DNA of 64,000 bases. Source: Sclerotiophoma versabilis (lineage: Eukaryota; Ascomycota; Dothideomycetes; Pleosporales; Didymellaceae). The position numbers and the translations under genes were made by a program. Below the pieces are notes generated by a model. It was not told where the DNA came from. It saw only the letters and a list, made by a program, of their open reading frames with translations, and made no database searches. Below are positions 22,172-32,502 of the stretch, piece by piece (within the stretch, counting starts at the first letter, position 1; each line of letters starts with the position of its first letter). Location of the stretch: positions 1,426,001-1,490,000 of the forward strand of contig JAAROD010000029.1 in NCBI GenBank assembly GCA_012274445.1, read 5' to 3'.

Positions 22172-23861
22172 ATGAGCAGACTACGCGAAAGCGTTGCAAC
22201 TTTTCACAAGGCTCGTAAAGCTCTACGTCTTGAGCATCCGACAGTAATTGTCTTAGCATATGTTACTTCCTCTCTCTCCGTCATTTTCAGTTACACAGAT
22301 CTCATTTTCAAGTTCAATGCCTAGATTTGCGTCAAGCATGATGTCCAATGTTTGGCTAACATCATTCGATCAGTTTCGAAACCGAGACAGGTCGAACAGA
22401 CCTGGCCGCGGTCAGATTGAGCATAATGTGCTTGAGGGACTTCCCATCAACCAATATAGGGAAATTGAAGTTACTGTTGGTCCAAACGCGACCGACAATA
22501 AGCCTGTGGATGTCAACGCCTGGCCTGAGCTACCTATGCCACGTGACTCTCATATGTTACCGGAGCACTCACAACAGCTACTTCGCGCTGCGCGATCTGG
22601 ACGTACTATCAAGCCAACAGCCCCGCCTGAAGATGATGACAATGAGATGAAAGATGAAGAAACAGAACAAAAGGAAGTACCAGTAGGGTTCACCATAAAG
22701 AAGTATGTCAAGATTGCGCGACATAACGAAGCGCCGGAACCCGAGTATCTTGCAAAGAGACGGAAGGGTTTGCCATCACAGTATATCAATGGTCAGGTTC
22801 ATGCTCCGCTGAGAGAGACCAAAGTCAAGAAACTCGACGCTGAAGGCAATATCGCCGTCTACAAAGTCCTTGCACCAGAAGGGCAAGTTGTGGAGGGCGA
22901 GGTCGCACCTACAGATGCTGCTATTGAGGTTGCACCAGTCATTGCGGCACCTGGTACAGTCGTTGAAGGAGTTGGCGTTGTGAACGCAGAAGGGATAGTG
23001 GTAGCGAACGACGTTTTGCAACAAACACCACCACGGCGAAGGCCGCCACCCCCAAAGAAGAAGAAGCAGAAGCATATCCCTCGAGCAGGGCCAGGAAGAG
23101 GCAGGAAGAGGGTCGACTTTGTCGAAGGCGCGGAGGGGCAGGGAACCCCAACACCCGCTACCGGCGGCGAAATTCCTGCAATTCGCGACCTGAAACCAGG
23201 AGAGGGAGAATCTGTCGAGCCATCTGATCGCGATACACCAATGGGTGAGGCTGGAGAGGAAGACGAGTCTGGCGAAGAAGGCTCAGACGATGAAGAGCAA
23301 GAACAAGAGGATGGGACGCCAGCAACACCTTCACAGGCGCCGGTTGCCCCTACTAGCGCTGTGGTCGTGGAAATGATTGATGCGCCCGAGGATACCGCTC
23401 CTACAGAGTCGGCAATCGTTACAGAAGCATCTACAATTGTACCACTTGAAACCCTGCAGCCTCCGGTAGAGGTAGACCAACCCGTATCAACGTCAGCTCC
23501 CGAGCCTGCAGAGCCGACTGCTGTTCGAGATCGATCCAGTTCGCCAGACCTCCCAATATCTACAGTCAATCACAGCAGACAAAACTCGACGAGTCAGCTA
23601 CCCACTTCTGCAACGACAGTCGAACCGATCGTATCGGAACCAGTAGCTTCTGACCCAATTCCAGCTCCGATCCCTTCAACAGAGACTGAATCTGTGCCAG
23701 CAAGCGTGGATATACCTGCAGGTGAACCTCCGGAGGCGTCTGTATCCGTCCCGGAACCGGAACCCACAAAGGCGCCATCTCCAGAGCAACCTGCTGTTGC
23801 ACCGTCAGCAAGCACGCCGGATCTGCTAGGCAGTTTAGAGGCGGAGCTTGACAAAGAGTAG
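22172..23861 (+). CDS. Uncharacterised acidic, disordered fungal protein with basic GRGRKR motif
   Basis: Proposed exons: 22172-22243 and 22374-23861 (519 residues). The intron has a good branch point and acceptor (GGCTAACATCATTCGATCAG) and joins in phase 0; the 5' exon is the least certain part. Residues ~25-200 look conserved-type: GRGQIEHNVLEGLPINQYRE, VNAWPELPMPRDSHMLPEHS, EPEYLAKRRKGLPSQY. Next comes a basic patch KKKKQKHIPRAGPGRGRKR, which resembles a nuclear localisation or AT-hook-like element. The C-terminal ~230 residues are Ser/Pro/Glu/Val-rich low complexity. Nuclear location is inferred. I do not recognise the family and assign no function. Confidence 0.7.
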
Positions 23862-24586
23862 ACTTTCTTGAGAAAGCCGATGAAGGAGCGCAAACGCCTG
23901 TAAACAGGCAGCGTGGATCTGAGTACGGACACACAATCCACTTGGAGTTCAAGGACAGGTTCCTGTGCGGCAAGCGAGGGGAGCCAGGGCCTGGATACAA
24001 GTTCAGGTCGGAGTACGGCTGGCGGAGCGCGAGTAAGTTCATGAGCTTGAGCCCAGGATCTGGCCTGATTGAATTTCTCCGTCGGTCTCCTTGGATGTTC
24101 CTGAGTAATGGATGCATCGGAGAGGTTCCTGTATACACATGTACGAGTAAGCAATTGTCTAGATAGACCTATCAATACCGTTACACTTCGCCAGTAGGCC
24201 ATCTGTTGGCTTCGACGGTGTAACTTGCGCAGCTGTCCATCATGGCCAGTCGGAGGCTTCCAGGCGGGGCACACCCAGGAATCGACACGCGGATTGGTCT
24301 CCGTCGCGCGATTTGGAGTTCACCAACATGATTAGGGTCCAGAGTCTCCAACAACCCTGTAACGGCGCCCGGCGACGATCAGCCGTGCCAGAAAACAAGA
24401 TTCCCCCACAGTCTCGAAAGTTGCACGGCAGGGATCCAGGCGAGGAATGACGTATGAGGTTATGATGTCTTGAACTCCACCGCGTGTAACTTCACAATGT
24501 GAGCTCCATATTACTGTCGATCTTTCCAGCGATCATTGTTCATCATTCTCAATTTGTTTTATCTGCAATCGTACTCAACCTTCAGA
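23862..24586. other. Intergenic region
   Basis: About 725 bases. Open frames on minus here are antisense extensions of the 22172 gene region without recognisable content. No gene is supported. Confidence 0.5.
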
Positions 24587-26041
24587 ATGACTGATATTGT
24601 TGGCGATCTCAAGAAGCAGACCGGCGCGCTGCAATGTCCGTAATCACACGACAGCTCCAAAGTCCACGACTAACACCACTCTCTAGCAAGCGTCAACAGC
24701 GTAGCCAAAACAGCAGGCAGCACAGCAGCAGCGAAGAAGACCGTCTCTACTCCAGCTAAGGCCACACAATCCGCCGCATCGAAGACCACACCCGTTCCCC
24801 CTGTGAAGAAGGCCACAAGCACGGCTACCCCAGTCGCTAAGCCAAGGACACCACTTGGTACACAGAAGAACATTCCAGTTCGGAAGGCTCCCGCAGCAGC
24901 CACACAGCCGAAGCCTGCTGCCACGCCTGTCAAGAAGCCTGCAGCCACCACCTCATCCTCCATAGGAAAAACGGCAGTTAGCAATGCCTCGAAGCCCTCT
25001 ACCACAACTGGGACAGCTATCACCAAGAAAGCGACTATGGCAGCTACAGGCACCGCAGGTACCACTACCACTCCCGTAAAGAGAGCCCCCAGGAAGCTCA
25101 ATGCAGGTGGAAGCACACCAGCCGCTGCAGCTGGGGGTTCCAAGCCCGCCAGCACAGTACAGACAGGCACAGGACCAACGCCTACCAAGACGACAGCCAA
25201 CCCGTCCAAATCAGCGGCAAACCCAGCGGCTAAGTCTGCCACTACCCCGGCAAAGGCTACCCCGGTGAAGAAGAACATCGATGGTACGTGGCCAACCCCC
25301 CTCTCCGTGATTCGTGCTCACCCGGCCCCAGGCCAAGCTGCCCCAGCCCCCAAGAAGAATATTGTCTCTCGCGGCGCTGGCGCTGCCTCGAGCGGCGTAA
25401 ATACCACTGTTGGCGCAACCACCGGCATCGTCAACACGGTCGCCGACTCTGCAACCTCAGGCGTCAACTCCGGCATAAACGGGGCAACAGGCGTGGTAGG
25501 CAACGGCCTCAACAGACTTCCCGGCGGTGTGGGCAAGCCCGTGAAACACGTGACTGACAACGTGGGCAAGATTGCCACAGGTGCAACAGATAACCTGTAC
25601 TATACTGCTGGTGCGGCGACGAAGGGCGTGCAGGGTACCGTGTCCAAGACCACCGGTGCGCTCAGCAAAGGCGACGTTCGGGGCACCGTTGCAGGCGCCA
25701 CATCCGGCGTCGGCAACACAGTCAAAGGTGCCGGAAAAGGTCTGGGTAATACAGTCGGCGATGGTCTTGGAGGTGTAGGCAAGACTGTTGGAGGCCCTGT
25801 AGGAGGCGTCGTCGGGAACGTAGGCAAAGGCGCTTCTAACGCTGTCAGCGGCATTACCGGTGGTCTCGGCGACGGCGTAGGCAAGCTCGGGAAGGGCGAT
25901 GTCATCGGTGGCGTTGGCAGCACACTTGGTGGTGTTGGGAAGGGTGTGGGAGGCCTTCTCTCCGGTGTGACTGGCTATGGTCAGAATGAGGGCGAGAAGG
26001 TCAATGCGCCTGAGGGGAAGAAGGAAGGACAATTCTTCTGA
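24587..26041 (+). CDS. Low-complexity protein: Ala/Pro/Lys/Thr-rich half plus Gly-rich 11-residue repeats
   Basis: Exons: 24587-24635 and 24687-26041 (467 residues); the donor is GTCCGT, unusual but the join is in frame and the acceptor is good. A second, optional 48-nt in-frame intron is possible at 25284-25331. The N-terminus MTDIVGDLKKQTGALQSS is short and helical-looking. Residues ~20-235 are Ala/Thr/Pro/Lys-rich, with repeated KKPA/TPVKK motifs. The C-terminal ~200 residues are Gly/Val repeats with an 11-residue spacing, for example GVGNTVKGAGK, GLGNTVGDGLG, GVGKTVGGPVG. Such 11-mers occur in LEA, synuclein and perilipin-type amphipathic helices, but no orthology is claimed. There is no signal peptide. 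Function is unknown. Confidence 0.75.
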
Positions 26042-26542
26042 TGGTTAGGTCATGGGGATTGGGAGAATATGGACGAGCGAACGAAGAAGAGAATGAGGAA
26101 GGCGAAGGCTTGGGTGGAGGATTTACAGTCTGAGTGTGGGACCGAGGATCAGCAGTATATTGATGCTTGGATACAGGAGCTGGAAGGTAGGCTATACTAG
26201 TATATCCTCTTTACCAAGTTCTATAAATATGTATACTAAGTATTGTAAGGTCTTTCTCTCATTTGAAATCTGTATCAAATATTTTATATTTAGTATTGTT
26301 CTTTTACTTGGTTTTATCCTTCTCTGCCCTAGAGCTCCACAGCTAGAGCAGTTATAGAAGGTTGTAGGAGTGTATGTTACTTGCCTTGTAATTCTCTATG
26401 GAATAGCTATATAGATTTTATTCTAGGTTGTAACCTTAAGACGCAAATCAGAGTTCAAGTCTGCCGTCCACCGTCCATCATTCACCATTCTTCATAACCT
26501 AGTCCCCTTCTCCCCCCTCCTTTTCCAGGGCTGACCCAGGAT
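26042..26542. other. AT-rich intergenic region
   Basis: From ~26160 the sequence becomes AT-rich and TA-rich (for example near 26200-26300 and 26390-26430), in contrast to the flanking genes. This resembles RIP-degraded DNA, but no parent element is recognisable. No gene is supported. Confidence 0.6.
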
Positions 26543-26803
26543 CTAACCACAACCGGCTGACTGTTTTGTGATTAATTCAATCTCTCTTAAGATTATACAT
26601 GTTTCAGGATATCTTACTGCGCTGCAGTCTCGGAGGCAGCCAGCCAACGCGGGCACATCAATACAGCCAATCTCGCATTCCTCAAACAGCTCCTTGTTGC
26701 ATCGCTTTTCGAGCCCTCCAGCGCTTCTCTTTTCCTGCCTTAGAGCAGGGCTAGCTGTAGCAATGCCTACAAAAAGGATAGTGATGATGGTCGAGAGCTT
26801 CAT
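26543..26803 (-). CDS. Small secreted cysteine-rich protein (candidate effector)
   Basis: An 86-residue protein. The ATG at 26803 is used because codons upstream in frame contain no ATG. Residues 1-19 form a signal peptide (MKLSTIITILFVGIATAS). A short pro-region follows with two Lys-Arg sites (EKR at 24-26 and EKR at 32-34), which fit Kex2 cleavage. The mature part would start at Cys35. Seven cysteines lie at 35, 43, 47, 56, 60, 69 and 85 in ~52 residues, with the core EECEIGC...GCLRDC. The pattern fits fungal small secreted proteins, including effectors; I recognise no named family. The odd cysteine count leaves one unpaired or implies a dimer. It sits in AT-rich DNA beside a 22-bp repeat array. 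No intron is needed. Confidence 0.72.
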   Translation of the reverse strand: MKLSTIITILFVGIATASPALRQEKRSAGGLEKRCNKELFEECEIGCIDVPALAGCLRDCSAVRYPETCIILREIELITKQSAGCG

Positions 26804-29388
26804 CTTAGATATGGAACAAGACAAGTGATAGAGAATATTGATGATGTTAATGTTGGTGTTGATTCAAAATAAGACAGACACAGTAAGATATATATATATG
26901 TACATATTCTACTGTACGGGAAACTATCTACTGCTTTCTTGCATTCTGCACAGTAACCTTTTGTTTCCTACATAGTAAGCTTTGATGTTCTATATAGTAA
27001 GTTTTTATATTCTACACAGTAAGCGTATACATTCTACACAGTAAGCGTATACATTCTATAAGTAAACTTATGCATTCTTTATAGTATGCCTAGTGCTCTG
27101 TCAAGGTTCTAGTAGACGAGGCAGTGGATATGACTGCGATTCTTTTTTGGTAAGTCTCGTACACTGAAGCCATGGTGCTTGGCCGGCGTGCGAAGGATGT
27201 TGCGAGGAAGCAGATTATTTAGACTGCAGGAAGTCACTGTACTCATCTAGGCCACGGTTGGAACCTTCTCACAGTATGCTTGGCATCTTCTAGGCGCATC
27301 GTGTACCATGGACCTGGCTCTCAGGAGCCGTTGTACTGGATCCCTCTTCACACATGCGAAGGACCAAGTAAGCGGGCAGGCGATAAGGTGCCGAGATAGC
27401 AGGAGGAGATGTTATGCGTATAAGACTGAACGCCCAGTGCGCAGCCTCGTAACTGCCCACGTGTTTCCTTTAGAAAATCTCAAGATCCTTGGCATGTTGT
27501 TGAGGAAATTGAGTGCCAACAACTTGGGAGCCGACAAAGCACCGAGATCTAAACGGTGGACCCAGCGATCGGGTACGAATGCGAACGCAAGATGGTGACA
27601 AGCACAGCCCTACCAGATCTTCCATCGTGAGAGTGTCATGATGTTGAAACCGCCGTTACACTTGCCCTTGATGCGGCTAGCTAATTGGCACGTATCTGAC
27701 TTGGAACAAGATCGGACGGCCCGAGTTCTGACAGCTGGCTAACGTAACGGTAAAACGCAATCGCCAGGAACGACTTCTCTCTCGAAAAATCATCGCCAAC
27801 GGCTTTCCCGCCACGATGCATGCACAGGCGGAAAATTATCGTCGACTTGCGTCTTTTGCCGACCCGGGCTGTTGAGGCCGGACTTCTGCACAGCGGGCTT
27901 CGAGCCGCACGCCTCACCCGCCCGGCACTTGGCACCACCTGGCCAGGTCGTCTTCACAGCTTGGCTCTACGCTCCTTGTCCGTCGCCTGTGCCACGATTT
28001 GTCAGTTTTGAGTACAGTATCAAAGTGCCCAGCGCTATGAGAAACGCAGGCAAGACGTGGCGTCGAATGCTTGCTCGAATGTCTACCTTGGTATTCATCT
28101 CTTCGATTGTCGCGTTTCACAAGTGAGCTGATTGCTAGGAGTCTCTACGTTTGAACAGCTGGAGTTGGCGAACGCTTTAGGGGGCTTCGTCTGGGGAAGC
28201 ATAGCAGGCCCTGGTATTGCGGACAGGAAAAAACTTGGATGCGTCACCAGCAATAGAAGGATGCGCATGCCTGTCATGTTGTCGCAGTGCCCCAATTTAT
28301 CATCTCGGAGCGGAACTGACAGGCGTGTGCTGAGAGCTCGCCAAGCAGCAACGACGAGACCGAGGTGGAGTTTCAGAACCGGGGAGGCTGTTGATGGCCA
28401 TACGATGCCAAAATCGCACCGTTTGCACCCGCAAAATTGCATCAGCATGCAGATTACTGGCGGGGTCCTTACAAGGTAACAGTCAAATGGGTTGAGCTTG
28501 GCTCTGTACAAACCCCGCTCATCTCGATGAACATCAGCAAGTCCGACGATGAATACGATGGTGTTCTTAGAGGGTGGCATTGCGCTCCGCAACCGTCTGA
28601 CCCGAGCCACACCTGTCAGTATCCTGTCACTCTCGCTTATACAAACTTGACACTTTGCGGAGGCGCAGGGGCACCCAAGCAACTGTCGGAAGTCTTAACA
28701 TGGGTTTTACTAGTCTTGAGAGGGATATGCTCTGGGCAGGTCTTCGACACCAGTTAGTCTTGGCAACGTCTTTCCTCTGGGGAATCGTATGACTTCCTCT
28801 GGAATCTCCCCTGCTCCCGTATACCGCCTTCTAAATGCGTCCTTGGGGTTTTGAGTGTGTGACTTGGCTCCGCCAGTTCTTCTTGGCCAGCGCCTGCGGG
28901 CTGAGACTGGTCAGCATGGGTAAGATGGTGAGCCTTCGGCCTCCAAGCTGATGCTGTGTCTTGCGTATATCTTGGGGCTTGGTCCCTTGGTCAGGATGGC
29001 ATCTCAAATCGATTCAGTCAATTTTTCTTTTGCGGTCCTTCTCTTCTCAGCATTCGTCTATCTCAAGTTTGGCGTTGACCTGCGGTCTTATTGCTCTGCT
29101 TACAGTTCTTACTTGCAGTATTGTCTTAGCACTTCTTGTGTAATTCCACGGCCGTACTGCTGGACCAGCTAGATCCTGCGGCTACTCTACTTCCCTGTTG
29201 GACCATTTGTGGACGTTGATCGTCGGCATTTCTTCCCCACAACTACCTCTTTGCCTGTGGGTCTCCCTGCCACCTACATAAACTACCTGGACTGCCTTGG
29301 ATTCTGGACCATTTTCAACAGCAGCATCTTTCTGCAACGCCTTCATTCATTCCCTGTCTTTGGCTTCGCAGCATACCGTCTTTTCAAC
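26804..29388. other. Long gene-poor region upstream of the secreted protein and carbonic anhydrase genes
   Basis: About 2.6 kb. 26804-27100 is AT-rich and contains a tandem array (26944-27090). From ~27110 base composition returns to normal. Open frames of 60-195 codons on both strands show no domain, no splicing logic and no consistent codon use. It holds the divergent promoters of the small secreted protein gene and the carbonic anhydrase gene. Confidence 0.5.
26944..27090. repeat. Degenerate 22-bp tandem repeat, about seven copies
   Basis: Units of 22-23 bp based on TTCTACACAGTAAGCGTATA plus two more bases. Two adjacent copies (27010-27053) are identical; outer copies are diverged (CACAGTAACC, CATAGTAAGC, TATAGTAAGT, ATAAGTAAAC, TATAGTATGC). 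The array is 140-290 bp upstream of the small secreted protein start codon, in AT-rich DNA. Confidence 0.85.
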
Positions 29389-30357
29389 ATGCTATTCAAG
29401 TCTCTCCTCTTCGCCTCAACGGCCTCCGCAACATGTCTTCATGGACTCTCGATGTTCAAGCGCGCCGCTGGCAGTGAGAATGGTACCGTCGAAGTCAACA
29501 CCTTCGGTTACGGACCTGAAGATGGACCCTTCAACTGGGCCTCCCTTGCTCCTGAGAACGAAGCTTGCAAGGCCGGCACAAACCAGTCTCCCATCAACAT
29601 CGGTACGGAAGATCTTCCAGGCAACTTGACAAAACGGAACGTCATTATTCACAAGCGGGCTTGTGTTAACGAAACATCCTCAGACGCCACCGTCGGCGCC
29701 GCTGCAGACCGCCCAGTCATGGATATCCCTGAGCAGGCGGTAGAGTTTGAGAACCTAGGAACCACCATTGAAGTCGTTGTCAACGGTACGACCTCCTTCA
29801 ATGGAACGGACTTCCGTCTTGTACAATTCCACATGCACACCCCATCTGAGCACCACATCAACGACGAATACTTCCCGCTCGAAGTCCACATGGTACACCA
29901 GGGCGTCCGTACGTATCCTTATCTTCGCTAATCCCCATGCCAAAGCTGACATTCCGCAGTCGACAACACTCAACTCGCCGTCGTCGCCCTGATGTTCCAA
30001 GTGTCCGCCTCAGACAGCGACCCTCTCATCGCAGGTCTCAGCTCCAGCCTTGATGCCATTGCGACCCCTGGCACCAAGACTTCAATCGAAGATGGCCTCG
30101 ACTTCAGCAGCGTGCTGACCAAGATCGAGACCTCAGATATCCTGCAGTACTCTGGATCTCTGACTACACCGCCGTGCGCAGAGGGCGTGACGTTCCTGGT
30201 CGTCAAGGACCCGCTCGATGTCGGTGTTGCGGATTACAATGCAATCAAGAGCATCGTCAAGTTCAACTCGAGATTTATCCAGAATACGCTTGGTGGAGAT
30301 AACATGTTGGCGGTTGGTGCGAACAGTGGTGCAATTGCTGCAAATGCTACGAGGTAG
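29389..30357 (+). CDS. Secreted alpha-type carbonic anhydrase
   Basis: Exons: 29389-29908 and 29960-30357; 305 residues, phase 1 join. It catalyses reversible hydration of CO2. The N-terminal hydrophobic stretch (MLFKSLLFASTASATCL) is a signal peptide, with a possible Kex2 site MFKR just after. Zinc ligands are His148 and His150 in QFHMHTPSEHH and His167 in PLEVHMVHQ. Other alpha-CA marks are WASLAPENEACKAGTNQSPI, VEFENLGTTIEVVVNG and SGSLTTPPCAEGVTF. Several NxS/T sites suggest glycosylation. The residues following NLTKR (~85-105) look like an insert compared with the family. The enzyme probably acts in the wall space or medium. Confidence 0.92.
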
Positions 30358-31011
30358 ATACAGGATTGGTAGATGGTGGGGTGATGCGAGGTCTAGATAA
30401 TGTTGTTATATAGCGTGGAGTGAGAGGTGTTTAGAAGAGCGAGAATACTGCAGTAGATTTCCGATTTGTTTGGCACTATCGGGTTACTTCCGCTTTCTTC
30501 AACACATGTGTGTATGCTCAAGGCTGGGCCTCATGTGGTAATGCTGAAAGGAATGGTTATGACTTGCACGAACGAAGCCTTCTTTTAAACAACATGTATA
30601 TTCCATGAATCAAAACAATGTGTATGTTCCATGAATAAAAACCAATTACATATGGGTTCTAAGTCCAAAAAGCGCAAGATCGAAGGACTCCTCTTCTGCA
30701 CCTCGGATCGTGTTCTTATTATCCTGGAGCTCTATTACGGTCCAACGGCGGACAGCATTTAGGGATACATCATGCCTTCCGTGCTGGGATCTACTGTACA
30801 GTAGTGTCGATTCAAGGGCGCCGATCATTACGCATGGTTACGACATTGATTTGCACAGGCTATCGTTCAAGGCGTCACTCATACCGTGAGGTACTCTAAT
30901 TCTGGAGGACTAGGGTAATTAAGTTGAGTTTTATCCATCGCTAATGTCTGATGTCTAATGTTCATATCAATGCAGTATTTTCGTTACGTGTGTGTTGCCT
31001 CTGCTCATCGT
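30358..31011. other. Convergent intergenic region
   Basis: About 650 bases between two stop codons. An imperfect direct repeat of ~24 bp (around TGTATATTCCATGAATCAAA and TGTGTATGTTCCATGAATAA) lies at about 30594-30645. No gene is visible. Confidence 0.5.
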
Positions 31012-32502
31012 TTAGACCTTCGCCATGAGCTTCCACCCCGCAACCTGCATCCTCGTTATTATGAACATGCATGAGCCCGCCATGAGCATCACGCCAGCGA
31101 AGACGTTTGCGCCCCAATATTTTCCATGATTGTGTGTAACGATCGCTCCCGCAACGGGGTTTCCTATAAGACCCGCAAACGATATAATAGACTTGGGAGT
31201 CGTCAGCAAGCTGAGAAACAGGTGGAGAGCAACAGAATAACTTACAAATATGACACCAACTCTAACGCCAATTTGGTTCACTTCAGAAATAGCCGCCACC
31301 TGCGCAGGAAGCAGGGACACGAAGGCGCCAGACGAGAACCCGAACAGTGCCGCAAAGGCAATGAATGCCGCATTGTTCGACGCAGGCAGACCAAGCGCAA
31401 GAACAAAGACACCCGCGAGCGTGCACCAGAGTGATTGCATGTTGAATTTGCCCACCCTGTCTGCAAGTATACCGGGAAAAATACGGCCGAAGATACTTGC
31501 TGCGTTGAGAACGGCAAGTAGGTACCCTGCAAGATCCACGCTCATGCCGTTGTAGATGGCCTGGACCTCGATGAAATTAATTGGGATAAATATGCCCATG
31601 AAGAACAGAAACGCGGAAGCGGTGAGCAGCACAAAACGTGCGTCGGAGAAGGGCGTGAGGAAGGTTTTGAAGCGCATTGGCTGTGGGCGTATTGGGAGTC
31701 GCGACTTGACAGTCAGAGAGGCGATAATGAGCAGCCCGAGTAGCATAAAAGCGATGGTTCGCATCGTCCAGGCGAATCCGATCTCCGGGATCAGGTGCGT
31801 GGCCATGATAGGGATTATGATGCCGCCCAAGCCACTGCCGGCGGCCATAATACCGTAGGCTGCGCCTCGGTTTTTGAGGAACCAGGTCGGGACTGAGCTT
31901 GTTGCGGCGTTGAAGATGCAGTTCAGGCCCAGCGGGCTGCAGATGGCCTGTGCGAGAATGAATTGATAGTACTCTGTGCACAGGGAGGTCATCATCAGAC
32001 CAAAGACGTGGAAGAAGGTGCCAAAGATGAGGATGTACTTAGGGCCGTAGTTGTCGAATGCCCAACCGACGATGGGGCCGGGGAAGAACATCACAAAGAC
32101 CTCGATACTGTTGATCCATGAGATGGCTGAGGGTGAGTAATCTCGTAGCTGGTGGGTTTGGTAGTAGGCTTGGAAGACTCCAAGGCAATTGATCCAGCCG
32201 AAGGAGCAGAAAAGGCAGCAGAATGCTCCAAGTAGACACAGCCATGCGTCTTTGCCGCCATCTGGGAACTGGCTTGGGTGGTATGGGTTCACTGGCTCAG
32301 AAGCGGGAGCGGATGGTGCTGTCTCCGTTGGGTCTTCGACAGGTTCCAGAGGTGGTTGCTCGATATCGGTCCTGGGTAGTTGATGCTTCTCAAAGTAATC
32401 GGTCCTCGGTAGTTGAGGCTTTTCGAAGTCATCTGTTCCGAGCTGTCGAGGCTTCTCGAGGTCATCGACGACCGAGTTAGCTGAACTTGTCTCGGGTGAC
32501 AT
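31012..32502 (-). CDS. MFS transporter, monocarboxylate-permease (MCT/SLC16) type
   Basis: Exons: 31246-32502 and 31012-31191. The ATG at 32502 is used; sequence further upstream has no ATG. The 54-nt intron (31192-31245) is in frame and stop-free; splicing joins GVIF to SIISFAGLIGNPVAGAI, which is the family sequence. The spliced product is 478 residues with 12 predicted membrane helices. Diagnostic MCT-like segments are DAWLCLLGAFCCLFCSFGW, GVFQAYYQTHQL, SAISWINSIEVFVMFF and IFGRIFPGILADRVG. The cytosolic N-terminus carries three 11-residue repeats. Substrate is unknown; fungal members include riboflavin, nicotinate or monocarboxylate carriers and some secondary-metabolite transporters. No biosynthetic cluster is next to it. 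Confidence 0.87.
   Translation of the reverse strand: MSPETSSANSVVDDLEKPRQLGTDDFEKPQLPRTDYFEKHQLPRTDIEQPPLEPVEDPTETAPSAPASEPVNPYHPSQFPDGGKDAWLCLLGAFCCLFCSFGWINCLGVFQAYYQTHQLRDYSPSAISWINSIEVFVMFFPGPIVGWAFDNYGPKYILIFGTFFHVFGLMMTSLCTEYYQFILAQAICSPLGLNCIFNAATSSVPTWFLKNRGAAYGIMAAGSGLGGIIIPIMATHLIPEIGFAWTMRTIAFMLLGLLIIASLTVKSRLPIRPQPMRFKTFLTPFSDARFVLLTASAFLFFMGIFIPINFIEVQAIYNGMSVDLAGYLLAVLNAASIFGRIFPGILADRVGKFNMQSLWCTLAGVFVLALGLPASNNAAFIAFAALFGFSSGAFVSLLPAQVAAISEVNQIGVRVGVIFVSYSVALHLFLSLLTTPKSIISFAGLIGNPVAGAIVTHNHGKYWGANVFAGVMLMAGSCMFIITRMQVAGWKLMAKV
32368..32466 (-). repeat. 33-bp coding minisatellite (three units) in the MFS N-terminus
   Basis: Three consecutive 33-bp units encode DDLEKPRQLGT, DDFEKPQLPRT and DYFEKHQLPRT, followed by a partial fourth (DIEQPP). 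The reading frame is kept. Confidence 0.85.

Noticed and set aside
22859..23569. 236-codon open frame on minus within the 22172 gene
   Set aside because: Antisense of Glu/Pro-rich low-complexity coding sequence.
24670..25278. 202-codon hydrophobic open frame on minus
   Set aside because: Looks membrane-like only because the sense strand is Ala/Pro/Thr/Lys-rich repeats; no independent support.
28095..28757. Open frames on both strands in the gene-poor region
   Set aside because: No domain or splicing partner; coding on opposite strands at the same place is best explained by chance.
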